From assembly GCA_910574805.1 (NCBI GenBank), contig CAJTCV010000010.1:62001-126000 (forward strand): 64,000 nucleotides of DNA, in the 5' to 3' direction. This DNA is from Lachnospiraceae bacterium (GTDB lineage: Bacteria; Bacillota; Clostridia; Lachnospirales; Lachnospiraceae). The notes under the pieces were generated by a model, which made no database searches, was not told where the DNA came from, and worked only from the letters and a program-made list of their open reading frames with translations. Positions 17,468 to 26,537 of the stretch are shown here, piece after piece. The stretch's first letter is position 1. The number at the start of each line of letters is the position of its first letter. Position numbers and translations under genes: made by a program.

Positions 17468-19414
17468 ATGGACAAGAAAAAGTATTATATGACCACTGCC
17501 ATCGCCTATACATCCGGCAAACCCCACATCGGCAACACCTACGAAATCGTGCTGGCGGACAGCATCGCCCGCTATAAGAGATTTCAGGGATACGATGTAT
17601 TTTTCCAGACCGGAACGGACGAACACGGGCAGAAGATCGAGCTGAAAGCGGCAGAAAAGGGCGTCAGTCCCCAGGAATTTGTAGATGATGTAGCAGGACA
17701 GATTCATGAGATCTGGGACCTGATGGACACCTCCTATGACAAATTCATCCGCACGACGGACAAGGACCACGAAGCCATGGTCCAGAAAATGTTCAAATAT
17801 ATGTACGATAAGGGCGACATTTACAAAGGATACTACGAAGGGATGTACTGCACCCCCTGCGAATCTTTCTTCACGGAGTCCCAGCTGGTAGACGGCAAAT
17901 GCCCCGACTGCGGACGGGAAGTGCAGCCGGCGAAGGAAGAAGCCTATTTCTTTAAAATGAGCAAATACGCGGACCGGCTCATCGAGCATATCAACAGCCA
18001 TCCGGAATTTATTCAGCCCGTATCCCGCAAGAATGAGATGATGAACAACTTCCTGCTGCCGGGCCTGCAGGACCTTTGTGTATCCAGAACCTCCTTTAAA
18101 TGGGGAATCCCGGTGGACTTTGATCCGAAGCATGTGGTCTATGTATGGCTGGACGCCCTCACCAATTATATCACCGGCATCGGCTACGAGTGCGGCGGCG
18201 ACAGCAGCGACCGGTTCAAGAAGAACTGGCCGGCGGACCTGCACCTGATCGGAAAGGACATCATTCGTTTCCATACGATCTACTGGCCTATCTTCCTTAT
18301 GTCTCTGGACCTGCCGCTTCCGAAGCAGATCTTCGGACATCCCTGGCTTCTGCAGGGGGACGGCAAGATGAGCAAATCCAAAGGAAACGTGCTCTACGCA
18401 GACGAGCTGGTGGATTTCTTCGGCGTGGACGCGGTGCGCTATTTCGTGCTCCATGAGATGCCCTTTGAAAATGACGGCGTCATCACCTGGGAACTGATGG
18501 TGGAACGCCTGAACTCCGAGCTTGCCAATACGCTGGGCAATCTGGTGAATCGGACCATCTCCATGTCCAACAAGTATTTCGGCGGCATCGTCACGAACGC
18601 GGGCGTCACCGAGGACGTGGACGAGGATCTGAAGAAGACCGTACTGGATACGCTTCCGAAAGTATCTGAAAAGATGGACCAGCTCCGTGTAGCGGACGCC
18701 ATCACCGAGATTTTCAATCTGTTCAAGCGCTGCAATAAATATATTGATGAGACCATGCCCTGGGCGCTGGCGAAGGACGAGGCGAAAAAAGACCGTCTGG
18801 CGACCGTCCTTTACAACCTGGTCGAGAGCATCAGCTACGGCGCAGTCCTGCTGGAGGCATTTATGCCCTCCACCTCGAAAAAGATTCTGGAACAGCTGAA
18901 CACCAGAAGCCGTTCCATGGATGAAATGGACACCTTTGGTCTCTGCGAATCCGGCACCAGAGTAACAGATCACCCCGAGATCCTCTTCGCACGCCTGGAC
19001 ATCAAGGAAGTCCTGGAAGAAGTGGAAGAACGGAAAGCTGCTGCCGCACAGGAAAATCAGGAACCGGTTATCGATGTGGAGGCAAAAGAAAACATCTCCT
19101 ATGACGACTTCAGCAGAATGCAGTTCCAGGTGGGCGAGATTCTTTCCTGCGAGGCCGTACCGAAAGCCGACAGGCTGCTCTGCTCCCAGGTGAAGATCGG
19201 CAGTCAGGTACGCCAGATCGTCTCCGGCATCCGCAGCGCTTATACTCCGGAAGAGATGGTAGGGAAAAAAGTCATGGTTCTTGTGAATCTGGAGCCCCGG
19301 AAAATCCGCGGTCTCGTATCCGAAGGCATGCTGCTCTGTGCGGAAGATGAAAAGGGAGAACTCTCCCTAATGATTCCGGAAAAGCCCATGCCGGCGGGAG
19401 CCGAGATCGGCTGA
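17468..19414 (+). CDS. metG: Methionyl-tRNA synthetase
   Basis: Charges tRNA-Met. 648 residues, the usual length for the Firmicutes form with a C-terminal tRNA-binding domain. HIGH signature appears as PHIGN (residues 19-23), KMSKSKGN near 300; zinc-knuckle cysteines occur in CTPC and CPDC (about 130-155); the C-terminal OB-fold tRNA-binding domain starts near 540 (FSRMQFQVGEILSCEAVPKA). Single gene between its own promoter and a strong terminator. Confidence 0.98.
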   Translation: MDKKKYYMTTAIAYTSGKPHIGNTYEIVLADSIARYKRFQGYDVFFQTGTDEHGQKIELKAAEKGVSPQEFVDDVAGQIHEIWDLMDTSYDKFIRTTDKDHEAMVQKMFKYMYDKGDIYKGYYEGMYCTPCESFFTESQLVDGKCPDCGREVQPAKEEAYFFKMSKYADRLIEHINSHPEFIQPVSRKNEMMNNFLLPGLQDLCVSRTSFKWGIPVDFDPKHVVYVWLDALTNYITGIGYECGGDSSDRFKKNWPADLHLIGKDIIRFHTIYWPIFLMSLDLPLPKQIFGHPWLLQGDGKMSKSKGNVLYADELVDFFGVDAVRYFVLHEMPFENDGVITWELMVERLNSELANTLGNLVNRTISMSNKYFGGIVTNAGVTEDVDEDLKKTVLDTLPKVSEKMDQLRVADAITEIFNLFKRCNKYIDETMPWALAKDEAKKDRLATVLYNLVESISYGAVLLEAFMPSTSKKILEQLNTRSRSMDEMDTFGLCESGTRVTDHPEILFARLDIKEVLEEVEERKAAAAQENQEPVIDVEAKENISYDDFSRMQFQVGEILSCEAVPKADRLLCSQVKIGSQVRQIVSGIRSAYTPEEMVGKKVMVLVNLEPRKIRGLVSEGMLLCAEDEKGELSLMIPEKPMPAGAEIG

Positions 19415-19444
19415 GAAAAGTCTCTGCTCTGTTAACACCGTCAT

Positions 19445-19478
19445 AAAAGCGGTCTGCCCGTTCAGCAGACCGCTTTTT
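19445..19478. terminator. Bidirectional terminator between metG and the SDR gene
   Basis: AAAAGCGGTCTGC / GCAGACCGCTTTTT with a 7-nt loop; A-run on one side and T-run on the other serve both convergent genes. Confidence 0.9.
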
Positions 19479-19501
19479 ATCATACCCGTTATAATTTCCG
19501 T

Positions 19502-20266
19502 CTATTTTACCAGATATCCGCCGTCCACAGGAATCACTGCACCGCACAGATAGTCGCTGGCCGCGGAAGCCAGGAAGATGGCAGTACCTTTCATGTCCTC
19601 TCCGGTCCCCCAGCGCCCTGCCGGAATCCGTCCGGTGATGATTTCATAGCGGGGATTGGAAGGATCCAGCAGCGCCGTGTTCATCTCTGTGGCCATATAG
19701 CCCGGCGCGATGGCATTGACATTGATCCCGCGGCCGGCCCAGTCGTTGGAGAGCGCCTTGGTAAGCTGCGCCACGCCGCCCTTGGCCGCCGCGTATGCCG
19801 GAATCGTCTGACCGCCGAAGAAAGAGATCATGGAAGCAATATTGATGATCTTGCCGTATCCTTTTTTCAGCATAACCTTTCCCGCCTCCTGGCAGAGAAT
19901 GAAGATGGAATTCAGGTTCACATTGATCACCTCATCCCATTCCTCCATGGGAAATTCCTCTGCACTGTGCCGCCTCTGAATCCCGTGAGCCGTGAGCAGG
20001 ATATCCACTTCTCCGCCCAAAAGCTTCCGGCATTCCTCGAAGCAGGCATATACCTCTTTCCGTCTGGACAGGTCCGCTTTCACTCCATGGCACGCGAAGC
20101 CCCGGCCGCAGAACTCTTCGCTCACCTGATGCACCTTGTCACTGCTGCCCACAATAACCACCTCGCATCCGGCTTCCATAAAGCCCTCTGCCATTCCATA
20201 GCCAAGCCCCCGGGTCCCGCCGGTCACAATGGCCTTTTTTCCGCTGATATCAAATAAATTTTTCAT
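19502..20266 (-). CDS. SDR oxidoreductase (gluconate 5-dehydrogenase / KduD-like)
   Basis: 254-residue short-chain dehydrogenase: NAD(P) motif TGGTRGLG (15-22), NIASM with the catalytic Ser region, YAAAK (Tyr-Lys pair), and the C-terminal LCGAVIPVDGG. The GIQRRHSAEEFPMEEWDEVINVN stretch is typical of IdnO/KduD enzymes, which reduce 5-keto sugar acids. Third gene of a minus-strand operon, 3 bp after the zinc dehydrogenase, after the IlvD/Edd-type dehydratase. Together they suggest sugar-acid catabolism via a keto intermediate. Whether it is a gluconate 5-dehydrogenase or a KDG dehydrogenase cannot be settled by eye. Confidence 0.88.
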   Translation of the reverse strand: MKNLFDISGKKAIVTGGTRGLGYGMAEGFMEAGCEVVIVGSSDKVHQVSEEFCGRGFACHGVKADLSRRKEVYACFEECRKLLGGEVDILLTAHGIQRRHSAEEFPMEEWDEVINVNLNSIFILCQEAGKVMLKKGYGKIINIASMISFFGGQTIPAYAAAKGGVAQLTKALSNDWAGRGINVNAIAPGYMATEMNTALLDPSNPRYEIITGRIPAGRWGTGEDMKGTAIFLASAASDYLCGAVIPVDGGYLVK

Positions 20267-20269
20267 ATT

Positions 20270-21301
20270 CTAACCCTCCGTATGAAACAGACCCACAACC
20301 TTCAGATAATCTCCCGGATGCTCGGACAGCTCCTTCAGCATATGAGGAAGTTCTTCATAAGAGACCACTTTGGAGATAATTTTTTCCACCGGAACCTTTC
20401 CGGAATAGATCAGTTCAATAGCCTCCTCAAACTCTCCGGCGCCGTTTCTGGAACCGCGCACCTGAAGCTCTTTCTTCGTGATCAGATTGGTGGGCAGTGA
20501 GATCTCATGCTTCGGCCAGCCGGTCAGTGCGATCCGTCCGGTATATGCCGCATAGTCCAGGGTGCTGCGGACCCCCGCGTCAGAACCGGATGCCTCCATA
20601 CAGCACTCTGCGCCGCGGCCTTTTGTGATCTCTTTTACTCTCGCCACCGCGTCTTCCTTCGCCGGATTCACCGTATAGGGGATTCCATAGGATCTGGCCA
20701 GCTCCAGCCTCTCATCCACCACATCCACCAGGATCGGGACCGCGTCATAGGCCAGCGCTCCCATACCTGCCAGCAGTCCGATGGCGCCGGCGCCGATGAT
20801 CACGATATGCTCCCCGGCCTTCAGCTGACAGGTGTGCAGGCCGTGCATACTGATGACCAGCGGCTCCGCCAGCGGGACTCTCTCCCACGGCATATCTTCC
20901 GGCACCTTCCGGAGCATATGCACCGGATGGGAGAAATACTCGCACATGGAACCGTCGCAGTGAACGCCCAGACAGTGGAGCGTCTCGCAGCAGTTGGTCT
21001 TTCCCTGTGAGCAGGGATAGCAGTTCCCGCAGTACAGATAGGGATCCAGGACTACATGATCCCCTTTCTTTATTCCATATGCATTGTTCTCATCCACATC
21101 CTCCACGATTCCTGCCGTCTCATGTCCGATGATGATCGGATAAGATTCCACATTTACATTGGTCCCGCGGTAGGTGGAGACATCCGTCCCGCAGATGCTG
21201 GCTGCCATGACCTTAATCACAGCATATCCTTCTTTTGCTTCCGGCATGGGAAGCTCTGTGACAACTGCAACACTGTTTTCTTTTACCTGAATACCCTTCA
21301 T
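20270..21301 (-). CDS. Zinc-dependent sugar-acid/polyol dehydrogenase (MDR family)
   Basis: 343 residues. Catalytic-zinc ligands in SICGTD and GHE (IIGHETAG); structural-zinc cysteines in YCGNCYPCSQGKTNCC; Rossmann motif GAGAIGLLAG (about 170). Relatives include L-idonate, sorbitol and threonine dehydrogenases. Middle gene of the operon; placed beside an IdnO/KduD-like SDR it resembles an L-idonate 5-dehydrogenase arrangement, an inference from context. Confidence 0.9.
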   Translation of the reverse strand: MKGIQVKENSVAVVTELPMPEAKEGYAVIKVMAASICGTDVSTYRGTNVNVESYPIIIGHETAGIVEDVDENNAYGIKKGDHVVLDPYLYCGNCYPCSQGKTNCCETLHCLGVHCDGSMCEYFSHPVHMLRKVPEDMPWERVPLAEPLVISMHGLHTCQLKAGEHIVIIGAGAIGLLAGMGALAYDAVPILVDVVDERLELARSYGIPYTVNPAKEDAVARVKEITKGRGAECCMEASGSDAGVRSTLDYAAYTGRIALTGWPKHEISLPTNLITKKELQVRGSRNGAGEFEEAIELIYSGKVPVEKIISKVVSYEELPHMLKELSEHPGDYLKVVGLFHTEG

Positions 21302-21338
21302 CCCTTTTTTTCCTTTCTTCCTTTCTTACTAAAACATC

Positions 21339-23087
21339 TCATTCGTCAAATGACAAATATGCGCCCTTCATGGGGGACACTGCCAGTTCGGAGAACAGCC
21401 TTAAAGAGCCGGATCTGTATTTCGGCGGCTTCGGCTGCCAGTTTTTCCTGCGCTCCTTAAGAATCGCGTCCATCTCCTCCGGGGTCTTACGTTCTCCCCT
21501 GACGCCCACGATCTCCAGAATCCTCTGCTCCACATCCAGATGGATCAGGTCCCCTTCTTCCACAAGGGCGATGGGACCGCCTGCCTGAGCTTCGGGACTG
21601 CAGTGACCGATGACCGGTCCGGTGGAAGCGCCTGAGAAACGGCCGTCCGTAATCAGCGCAATGGTCTTTCCCAGTTCCTTATCTGAAGAAATCGCCTCGG
21701 ACGTATAGAACATCTCCGGCATCCCGGAGCCCTTTGGTCCCTCGTAGCGGATAAATACCGCATCCCCCGGCTTTACTTTATGATGGAGCACCGCATCGAT
21801 ACAGTCCTCCTCGCAGTCGAAGGGTCTTGCATTCAACACAGCGGAGAACATTTCCTTCGGGCAGGCCGTATGCTTGATCACCGCACCCTCCGGCGCCAGA
21901 TTTCCTTTCAGAATGGCGATGGAACCGCCGGTTCCAAGAGGCCTGTCAAAGGGACGGATAATATCCTCTTTTGTAAGGCTGATCTTATACTTCTCATTGG
22001 CCTCCTCCAGCCATCTCTGACATTTCTCATAGAAGCCGTTCCTCTTCAGTTCCTCCAGATTTTCTCCCAGCGTCCGGCCGGTTACCGTCATGACATCCAG
22101 ATGAAGCACTCTTTTGATCTCTTCCATAATCGCCGGGACGCCCCCTGCATAATAGAAGAATTCCGCCGGCCAGCGCCCTGCCGGTCGAAGATCCAGAAGA
22201 TAATGCGCGCCTCTGTGCAGCCGGTCGAAGGTATCGCCGTCTATCTCGATGCCGTATTCATGAGCGATGGCAGGCAGATGAAGCAGCGAATTCGTGGATC
22301 CGGAGATGGCCGCATGGACCATAATGGCGTTTTCAAAGCTCTTCATGGTAACAATATCTGACGGCAGCATATGCTCCATCGTTGCCAGCTTCACAGACAG
22401 CCGTCCTGCCTCTCTTGCATAGTCCAGAAGATCCGGACTGGTGGCGGGAAGCAGCGCGCTTCCAGGGAGCGTCAGGCCCAGCGCCTCCGCCATGATCTGC
22501 ATGGTGGAGGCCGTCCCGATGAACGAGCACGCGCCGCAGCCTGGGCAGGCGTTCTGCTTTGCCCAGTTGAGCTTCGCTTCATCGATCTCCCCGCGCTCAT
22601 ATCTGGCGCTGTACATGCCCAGCTGCTCCAGCGTCAAAAGCTCCGGTCCGGCTGCCATGGTCCCGCCGGTCACCACCACAGACGGTATATTGACCCGGGC
22701 CAGTCCCATGAGGTTGCCGGGCATCCCCTTGTCGCAGCTGGCGATATAAACCCCTGCATCAAACGGCGTAGCGTTGGCCTGGATCTCAATCATGTTGGCG
22801 ATCATCTCCCGGCTGACCAGAGAGAAATTGATCCCGTCATTGCCCTGGCTCTCGCCGTCGCACATATCAGTAGTAAAATATCTGGCCCCGTGTCCTCCTG
22901 CTTCTGCAATGCCTTCCACAGCCGCGTTCACAAGTTTGTCCAGATGACCGGATCCCGGATGGCTGTCACCGAAGGTGCTTTCCACGAATACCTGCGGCTT
23001 TTCCAGATCTTCCAGCTTCCAGCCGGTGCCAAGGCGCAGAGGATCCAGCTCCGGCGCATTTTTTCTAAATTCCTGACTACGTAACAT
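21339..23087 (-). CDS. IlvD/Edd-family sugar-acid dehydratase
   Basis: Iron-sulfur dehydratase of 582 residues. Cluster-ligand regions are visible: MCDGESQGNDG, ASCDKGMPGN and CPGCGACSF; DGRFSGAS and GHCSPEAQAGGPI near the C-terminus are also conserved. Sequence around CDGESQGNDGINFS is closer to sugar-acid dehydratases (gluconate, xylonate type) than to dihydroxy-acid dehydratase, and no ilv genes are near. It would yield a 2-keto-3-deoxy sugar acid. Start ATG 23087 has AAAGGAGCTATGT; the in-frame extension to 23174 is not supported. First gene of the operon. Confidence 0.88.
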   Translation of the reverse strand: MLRSQEFRKNAPELDPLRLGTGWKLEDLEKPQVFVESTFGDSHPGSGHLDKLVNAAVEGIAEAGGHGARYFTTDMCDGESQGNDGINFSLVSREMIANMIEIQANATPFDAGVYIASCDKGMPGNLMGLARVNIPSVVVTGGTMAAGPELLTLEQLGMYSARYERGEIDEAKLNWAKQNACPGCGACSFIGTASTMQIMAEALGLTLPGSALLPATSPDLLDYAREAGRLSVKLATMEHMLPSDIVTMKSFENAIMVHAAISGSTNSLLHLPAIAHEYGIEIDGDTFDRLHRGAHYLLDLRPAGRWPAEFFYYAGGVPAIMEEIKRVLHLDVMTVTGRTLGENLEELKRNGFYEKCQRWLEEANEKYKISLTKEDIIRPFDRPLGTGGSIAILKGNLAPEGAVIKHTACPKEMFSAVLNARPFDCEEDCIDAVLHHKVKPGDAVFIRYEGPKGSGMPEMFYTSEAISSDKELGKTIALITDGRFSGASTGPVIGHCSPEAQAGGPIALVEEGDLIHLDVEQRILEIVGVRGERKTPEEMDAILKERRKNWQPKPPKYRSGSLRLFSELAVSPMKGAYLSFDE

Positions 23088-23330
23088 ACATAGCTCCTTT
23101 CTTCTTGACTGATCGATAAATATCAAAGGCCTGTACTGCATATTATTTACTATGATACCGTTGAGCTTCCACAAAAGATGTGGTTTTTATCCATGGCTTT
23201 TCACAGAATCCCCGGCTTCTGATATCATCTCTGTACTTTCACCAAAAACAGGCAGGACCGCATGGATCATGGAAAAGGAAGCATCCTGGCGAAACAGAGA
23301 TCACTTTTTATCGCTGTCGTTACTTTATCA

Positions 23331-23342
23331 TAAGACGTCTTA
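23331..23342. promoter_or_regulatory. Palindrome TAAGACGTCTTA, candidate GntR-type operator
   Basis: Perfect 12-bp palindrome in the 567-bp divergent gap between the dehydratase operon and the GntP permease. A second, imperfect copy TATGACGTCTGA lies inside the GntP promoter (23525-23536). The rest of the gap is AT-rich and shows no gene. Confidence 0.5.
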
Positions 23343-23517
23343 CGATTCAACTGTGTTTTTCCACAAAAACAGACCTGGTTTTTTATGCAAAACCAACAAT
23401 GACCTTCGCTATCTGCTTTATTATTATCGATATCCTCCGTTTTTTGGCTATATTGTATATAATTGTGTTTTAAAATTGTGCATTAAATCCAAAAAATATT
23501 TTATTTTCACATAGTTA

Positions 23518-23547
23518 TTGACAGTATGACGTCTGATGTATTAAGAT
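23518..23547 (+). promoter_or_regulatory. GntP permease promoter with operator in the spacer
   Basis: TTGACA (23518-23523), 18-bp spacer, TAAGAT (23542-23547). The spacer contains TATGACGTCTGA, related to the palindrome at 23331, so a repressor bound there would block RNA polymerase. Confidence 0.65.
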
Positions 23548-23654
23548 AGGCGAAAAGGAAGCGCAGATCCTGACAGGGGATGAACGAATCTGCAGACAGG
23601 ATCGGAATTTGTGTTCCAGATCACATCTATTTTACAACAGGAGGGAAAAATACC

Positions 23655-25046
23655 ATGTTAATGATCGTATTCCTTATTTCCATTGCAGTGCTGCTGTTCT
23701 GCATCATCAAGATCAAGCTGAACGCCTTCGTGTCACTGCTCGCCTGTGCCTACGGCACCGGCATCCTGGTCCTGCTCACTTATGCAGGCGGGACTGCACC
23801 CGAAAACTTCTCAACGTTGTCTGATGTCTCAGCCTGCGTTACCAGCAATTTCGGTTCGACTCTGGGTTCCATCGGTATCGTCACCGGACTGGGCGTCATG
23901 CTGGGCATGTTCATGTATGAATCCGGCGGCATCGACAATATCGTAGACCGGGTGCTGAATCTGGTGGGGCCGAAGCGTTCCCAGTACGCGGTATCCGTAG
24001 CCGGCTTTATCACCGGCATTCCTGTGTTCGGCGACGTAGTCTATATCATGTTCGCCCCCATGCTTCGCGTCCTCTCCCGCAAGACCGGCTACTCCATGGC
24101 GGCTTACGGCTGTGCGATCTCGGTAGCTACCACCTGTACATTCGCTCTGGTGCTTCCTACTGCTCCGCCTCTGGCCGTAGCAGCAGCCATGGACATCAAC
24201 GTGGGCGTATTCTTCTTCTATGCACTGATCTCCGCTTTTGTGGGCATGTTCTTCGGCGGCATCATCTACGGCGGCTTCATCAACAAACAGGACCAGAAGG
24301 CAGGCCGGACCTGGGATTTCTCCGATCTGGACGCAGAGCTGGCTGAAAATGAGAAAAATGCGGTTCCTCACAAGAAAATGGGCGCTGCCACGGCCATGTC
24401 CATCCTGCTGGTTCCCATTGCGCTGATCCTTGTGGGTTCCTTCTCCGGATTTCTGCTCACAGAAGGGCCGGTACTTACCGCACTGGCATTCCTGGGCGAC
24501 AAAAACGTTGCCATGACCATCGGCGTACTCTATGCGGCGTTTATTTCCCGCCATTATCTGCCCCGTTCCATCACCGAGATCATGACAGACGGCGCGGATA
24601 AGGTTGGCCTGATCCTTCTGATCACCGGAGCCGGCGGAGCATACGGCGGCATCCTGAAGGCATGCGGCATCGCAGATCTGATCACCGGCACGCTTCAGGG
24701 TTTCCACATGCCTGTGCTCATCATGTGTTTTGTAATCGCACAGGTGCTTCGGATCGCTACCGGTTCCACCACTGTGGCGCTGACTACCACCGCTGCCATC
24801 GTATCCGCATCCGCTGCAGCCTCCGGAATCTCCCCAATCCTGTGCGCCATCGCAGTATGCGCCGGAGGTATCGGCCTGTCCCTGCCCAATGACTCCGGGT
24901 TCTGGGCGATCTCGAAGTTCTTCCACCTCAATGAGGTAGATACCATACGCGGATGGACCCTGGGCGGCTTTGCAGCCGGAGTCTCGATCCTCATCTTCGT
25001 CTGTCTCTTAAGTCTCTGCCAGGGCTTCCTGCCGGGACTCGCGTAG
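23655..25046 (+). CDS. GntP-family gluconate/sugar-acid permease
   Basis: 463-residue, strongly hydrophobic proton-coupled carrier of the GntP family (about 12-14 membrane segments): ALVLPTAPPLAVAAAMDINVG, LILLITGAGGAYGGILKACG, RIATGSTTVALTTTAAIV and SLPNDSGFWAISKFFHLN are family hallmarks. ATG at 23655 was chosen for CAGGAGGGAAAAATACC; the in-frame extension to 23580 is hydrophilic and unlike the family. Faces away from the dehydratase operon and likely imports its substrate. Confidence 0.93.
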   Translation: MLMIVFLISIAVLLFCIIKIKLNAFVSLLACAYGTGILVLLTYAGGTAPENFSTLSDVSACVTSNFGSTLGSIGIVTGLGVMLGMFMYESGGIDNIVDRVLNLVGPKRSQYAVSVAGFITGIPVFGDVVYIMFAPMLRVLSRKTGYSMAAYGCAISVATTCTFALVLPTAPPLAVAAAMDINVGVFFFYALISAFVGMFFGGIIYGGFINKQDQKAGRTWDFSDLDAELAENEKNAVPHKKMGAATAMSILLVPIALILVGSFSGFLLTEGPVLTALAFLGDKNVAMTIGVLYAAFISRHYLPRSITEIMTDGADKVGLILLITGAGGAYGGILKACGIADLITGTLQGFHMPVLIMCFVIAQVLRIATGSTTVALTTTAAIVSASAAASGISPILCAIAVCAGGIGLSLPNDSGFWAISKFFHLNEVDTIRGWTLGGFAAGVSILIFVCLLSLCQGFLPGLA

Positions 25047-25076
25047 TCTTCTGCCAGGGCTTAAGGCAGGAGACAG

Positions 25077-25118
25077 CCGGAGCTTACGGTCCCGCGGGCA
25101 GCAGGCTCCGGTTTTTTT
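25077..25118 (+). terminator. Terminator of the GntP permease gene
   Basis: CCGGAGC...GCTCCGG hairpin followed by seven T. Confidence 0.85.
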
Positions 25119-25243
25119 CTTTTCCCTGAAAAAGACTTCTGCAAAGAAATTGTATAATAATATTTTATGTGAACTCCCCCTGAGAATCACTCTCAAAAGG
25201 CATAATGCACAAAAAACTGAAACCGGTGAATGAGCTGAAAAAG

Positions 25244-25379
25244 TTATCAAATATTTCCCCCAACATAATCACAAAGTTATCCACATTTAAGTTCCTCGAA
25301 AACTTGGACAATCTGTAGTTGTTCACAAAGTTATCCACATTATCCACATTTTCGGTGTGTAAAACCATGTTTATACACG
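25244..25379. other. DnaA-box cluster
   Basis: Three perfect DnaA boxes TTATCCACA at 25277-25285, 25331-25339 and 25340-25348, one near box TTATACACG at 25371-25379 and a weaker TTATCAAAT at 25244. The first two boxes sit in an exact 19-nt direct repeat TCACAAAGTTATCCACATT (25269 and 25323, 54 bp apart). All share one orientation. AT-rich DNA continues to the trmB start. No dnaA or dnaN gene is near, so a titration/regulatory site or DnaA-controlled promoter is likelier than oriC. Confidence 0.75.
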
Positions 25380-25570
25380 ATCCCGAAAAAAACAAATGTT
25401 TTGTAACTATCCGCTAAAATCACATAATAAACCGAAAAAATAAAATTTCCCCTTGACATTTAAAATGTCTAAATACACTTTTTATTGTCAGAAAATAAAA
25501 GCTCTTTTCAACCGGGCAGGAATCGTGTACAATAGGAAAAGCGACCAGAAAATGAAAGAGAGAGAAGCTT

Positions 25571-26236
25571 ATGAGACTGAGAAATATAAAAGGCTCCAGA
25601 GAAGCCATCGCCGCAAGTCCCTGTGCCCTTCAGGAGGAAGACGCAGTTCCCGGGTTCCTGCAGGAACACTTTGGAAACGGACACCCCATCCATATGGAGA
25701 TCGGCATGGGTAAGGGAAAGTTTCTTATGGCGCTGGCAAAAAAGAACCCTCATATAAACTATATCGGTATTGAAAAGTATTCCAGCGTTCTCATCCGTGC
25801 TCTGGAGAAAATGGACAAAGAAGAGTATCCCCTGTCCAATCTGTATTTCCTCCGTATGGATGCCGAACATATTGGCAGCATTTTCCGGAAAGGAGAGGTA
25901 GAACGGATCTATCTGAACTTTTCCGATCCCTGGCCCAAGGACCGGCATGCCCGGAGGCGGCTGACCAGCACGACTTTCCTGGCCCGGTATGAACAGATCC
26001 TCGCCCCCGGCGGGCAGATAGAATTCAAGACCGACAACCGCCCACTCTTTGATTTTTCTCTGGAATCCTTAAAAGAGGCCGGCTGGATGCTGAAAACTGC
26101 GACATATGACCTGCACCATGACCCGGCTCTGATGGAGGGAAATATCATGACCGAATACGAGGAACGTTTTTCTTCCATGGGCAATCCCATCCACAAATTT
26201 ATCGCCGTTCCCGGCCCGGAAAAAACATGTTCTTAA
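25571..26236 (+). CDS. trmB: tRNA (guanine-N7-)-methyltransferase
   Basis: Methylates G46 of tRNAs using S-adenosylmethionine. 221 residues. SAM-binding HMEIGMGKGKFLMALA (about 41-56), YIGIEKYSSVL, and the family signature LNFSDPWPKDRHARRRLT (about 115-132) with TSTTFLARY are all present. GAGAGAAGCTT precedes the ATG. Downstream of the DnaA-box cluster and about 100 bp before a tRNA gene. Confidence 0.97.
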   Translation: MRLRNIKGSREAIAASPCALQEEDAVPGFLQEHFGNGHPIHMEIGMGKGKFLMALAKKNPHINYIGIEKYSSVLIRALEKMDKEEYPLSNLYFLRMDAEHIGSIFRKGEVERIYLNFSDPWPKDRHARRRLTSTTFLARYEQILAPGGQIEFKTDNRPLFDFSLESLKEAGWMLKTATYDLHHDPALMEGNIMTEYEERFSSMGNPIHKFIAVPGPEKTCS

Positions 26237-26275
26237 GAAAAATAAAATTTTTTGAATTTTTTTTAAAAAAACACT

Positions 26276-26303
26276 TGCATTTTTCCGAACAGTTGATTAT
26301 AAT
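26276..26303 (+). promoter_or_regulatory. tRNA-Lys promoter
   Basis: TTGCAT (26276-26281), 16-bp spacer, TATAAT (26298-26303), 33 bp before the mature tRNA 5' end. Confidence 0.75.
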
Positions 26304-26336
26304 AAGTTTTGTTCGTTGAACATACACATAAGAGAT

Positions 26337-26409
26337 GCGCTTTTAGCTCAGTTGGTAGAGCACCTGACTCTTAATCAGGGTGTCCAGGGTTCGAGCCCCT
26401 GATGGCGCA
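26337..26409 (+). tRNA. tRNA-Lys (anticodon CTT)
   Basis: 73 nt cloverleaf: D arm GCTC...GAGC, anticodon stem CCTGA/TCAGG with loop CTCTTAA (anticodon CTT), T arm CAGGG-TTCGAGC-CCCTG, discriminator A. The CCA end is not encoded. The acceptor stem GCGCTTT/ATGGCGC contains a T-T mismatch and a T-G pair. Confidence 0.95.
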
Positions 26410-26508
26410 TGCAGGAGCACTGTTTTTGGAACGAAGCGTCCGGGGACGGTGTTCTTTTTGTCTGTGCGGAAAATGAGTTGCCGGCGCCAGTCCCGCTGTA
26501 TCCGGTCG

Positions 26509-26537
26509 TTGCGAACCTCTGCAAAATATGCTATACT
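26509..26537 (+). promoter_or_regulatory. Promoter of the MarR-family gene
   Basis: TTGCGA (26509-26514), 17-bp spacer, TATACT (26532-26537). Confidence 0.65.

Noticed and set aside
17228-18973. Long open frame of 581 codons antisense to metG
   Set aside because: It is the complement of the well-identified metG, lacks a ribosome site and recognisable domains.
25244-25379. DnaA boxes as the chromosomal origin
   Set aside because: No dnaA, dnaN, rpmH or gyrB nearby and no GC-skew evidence available; reported only as a box cluster.
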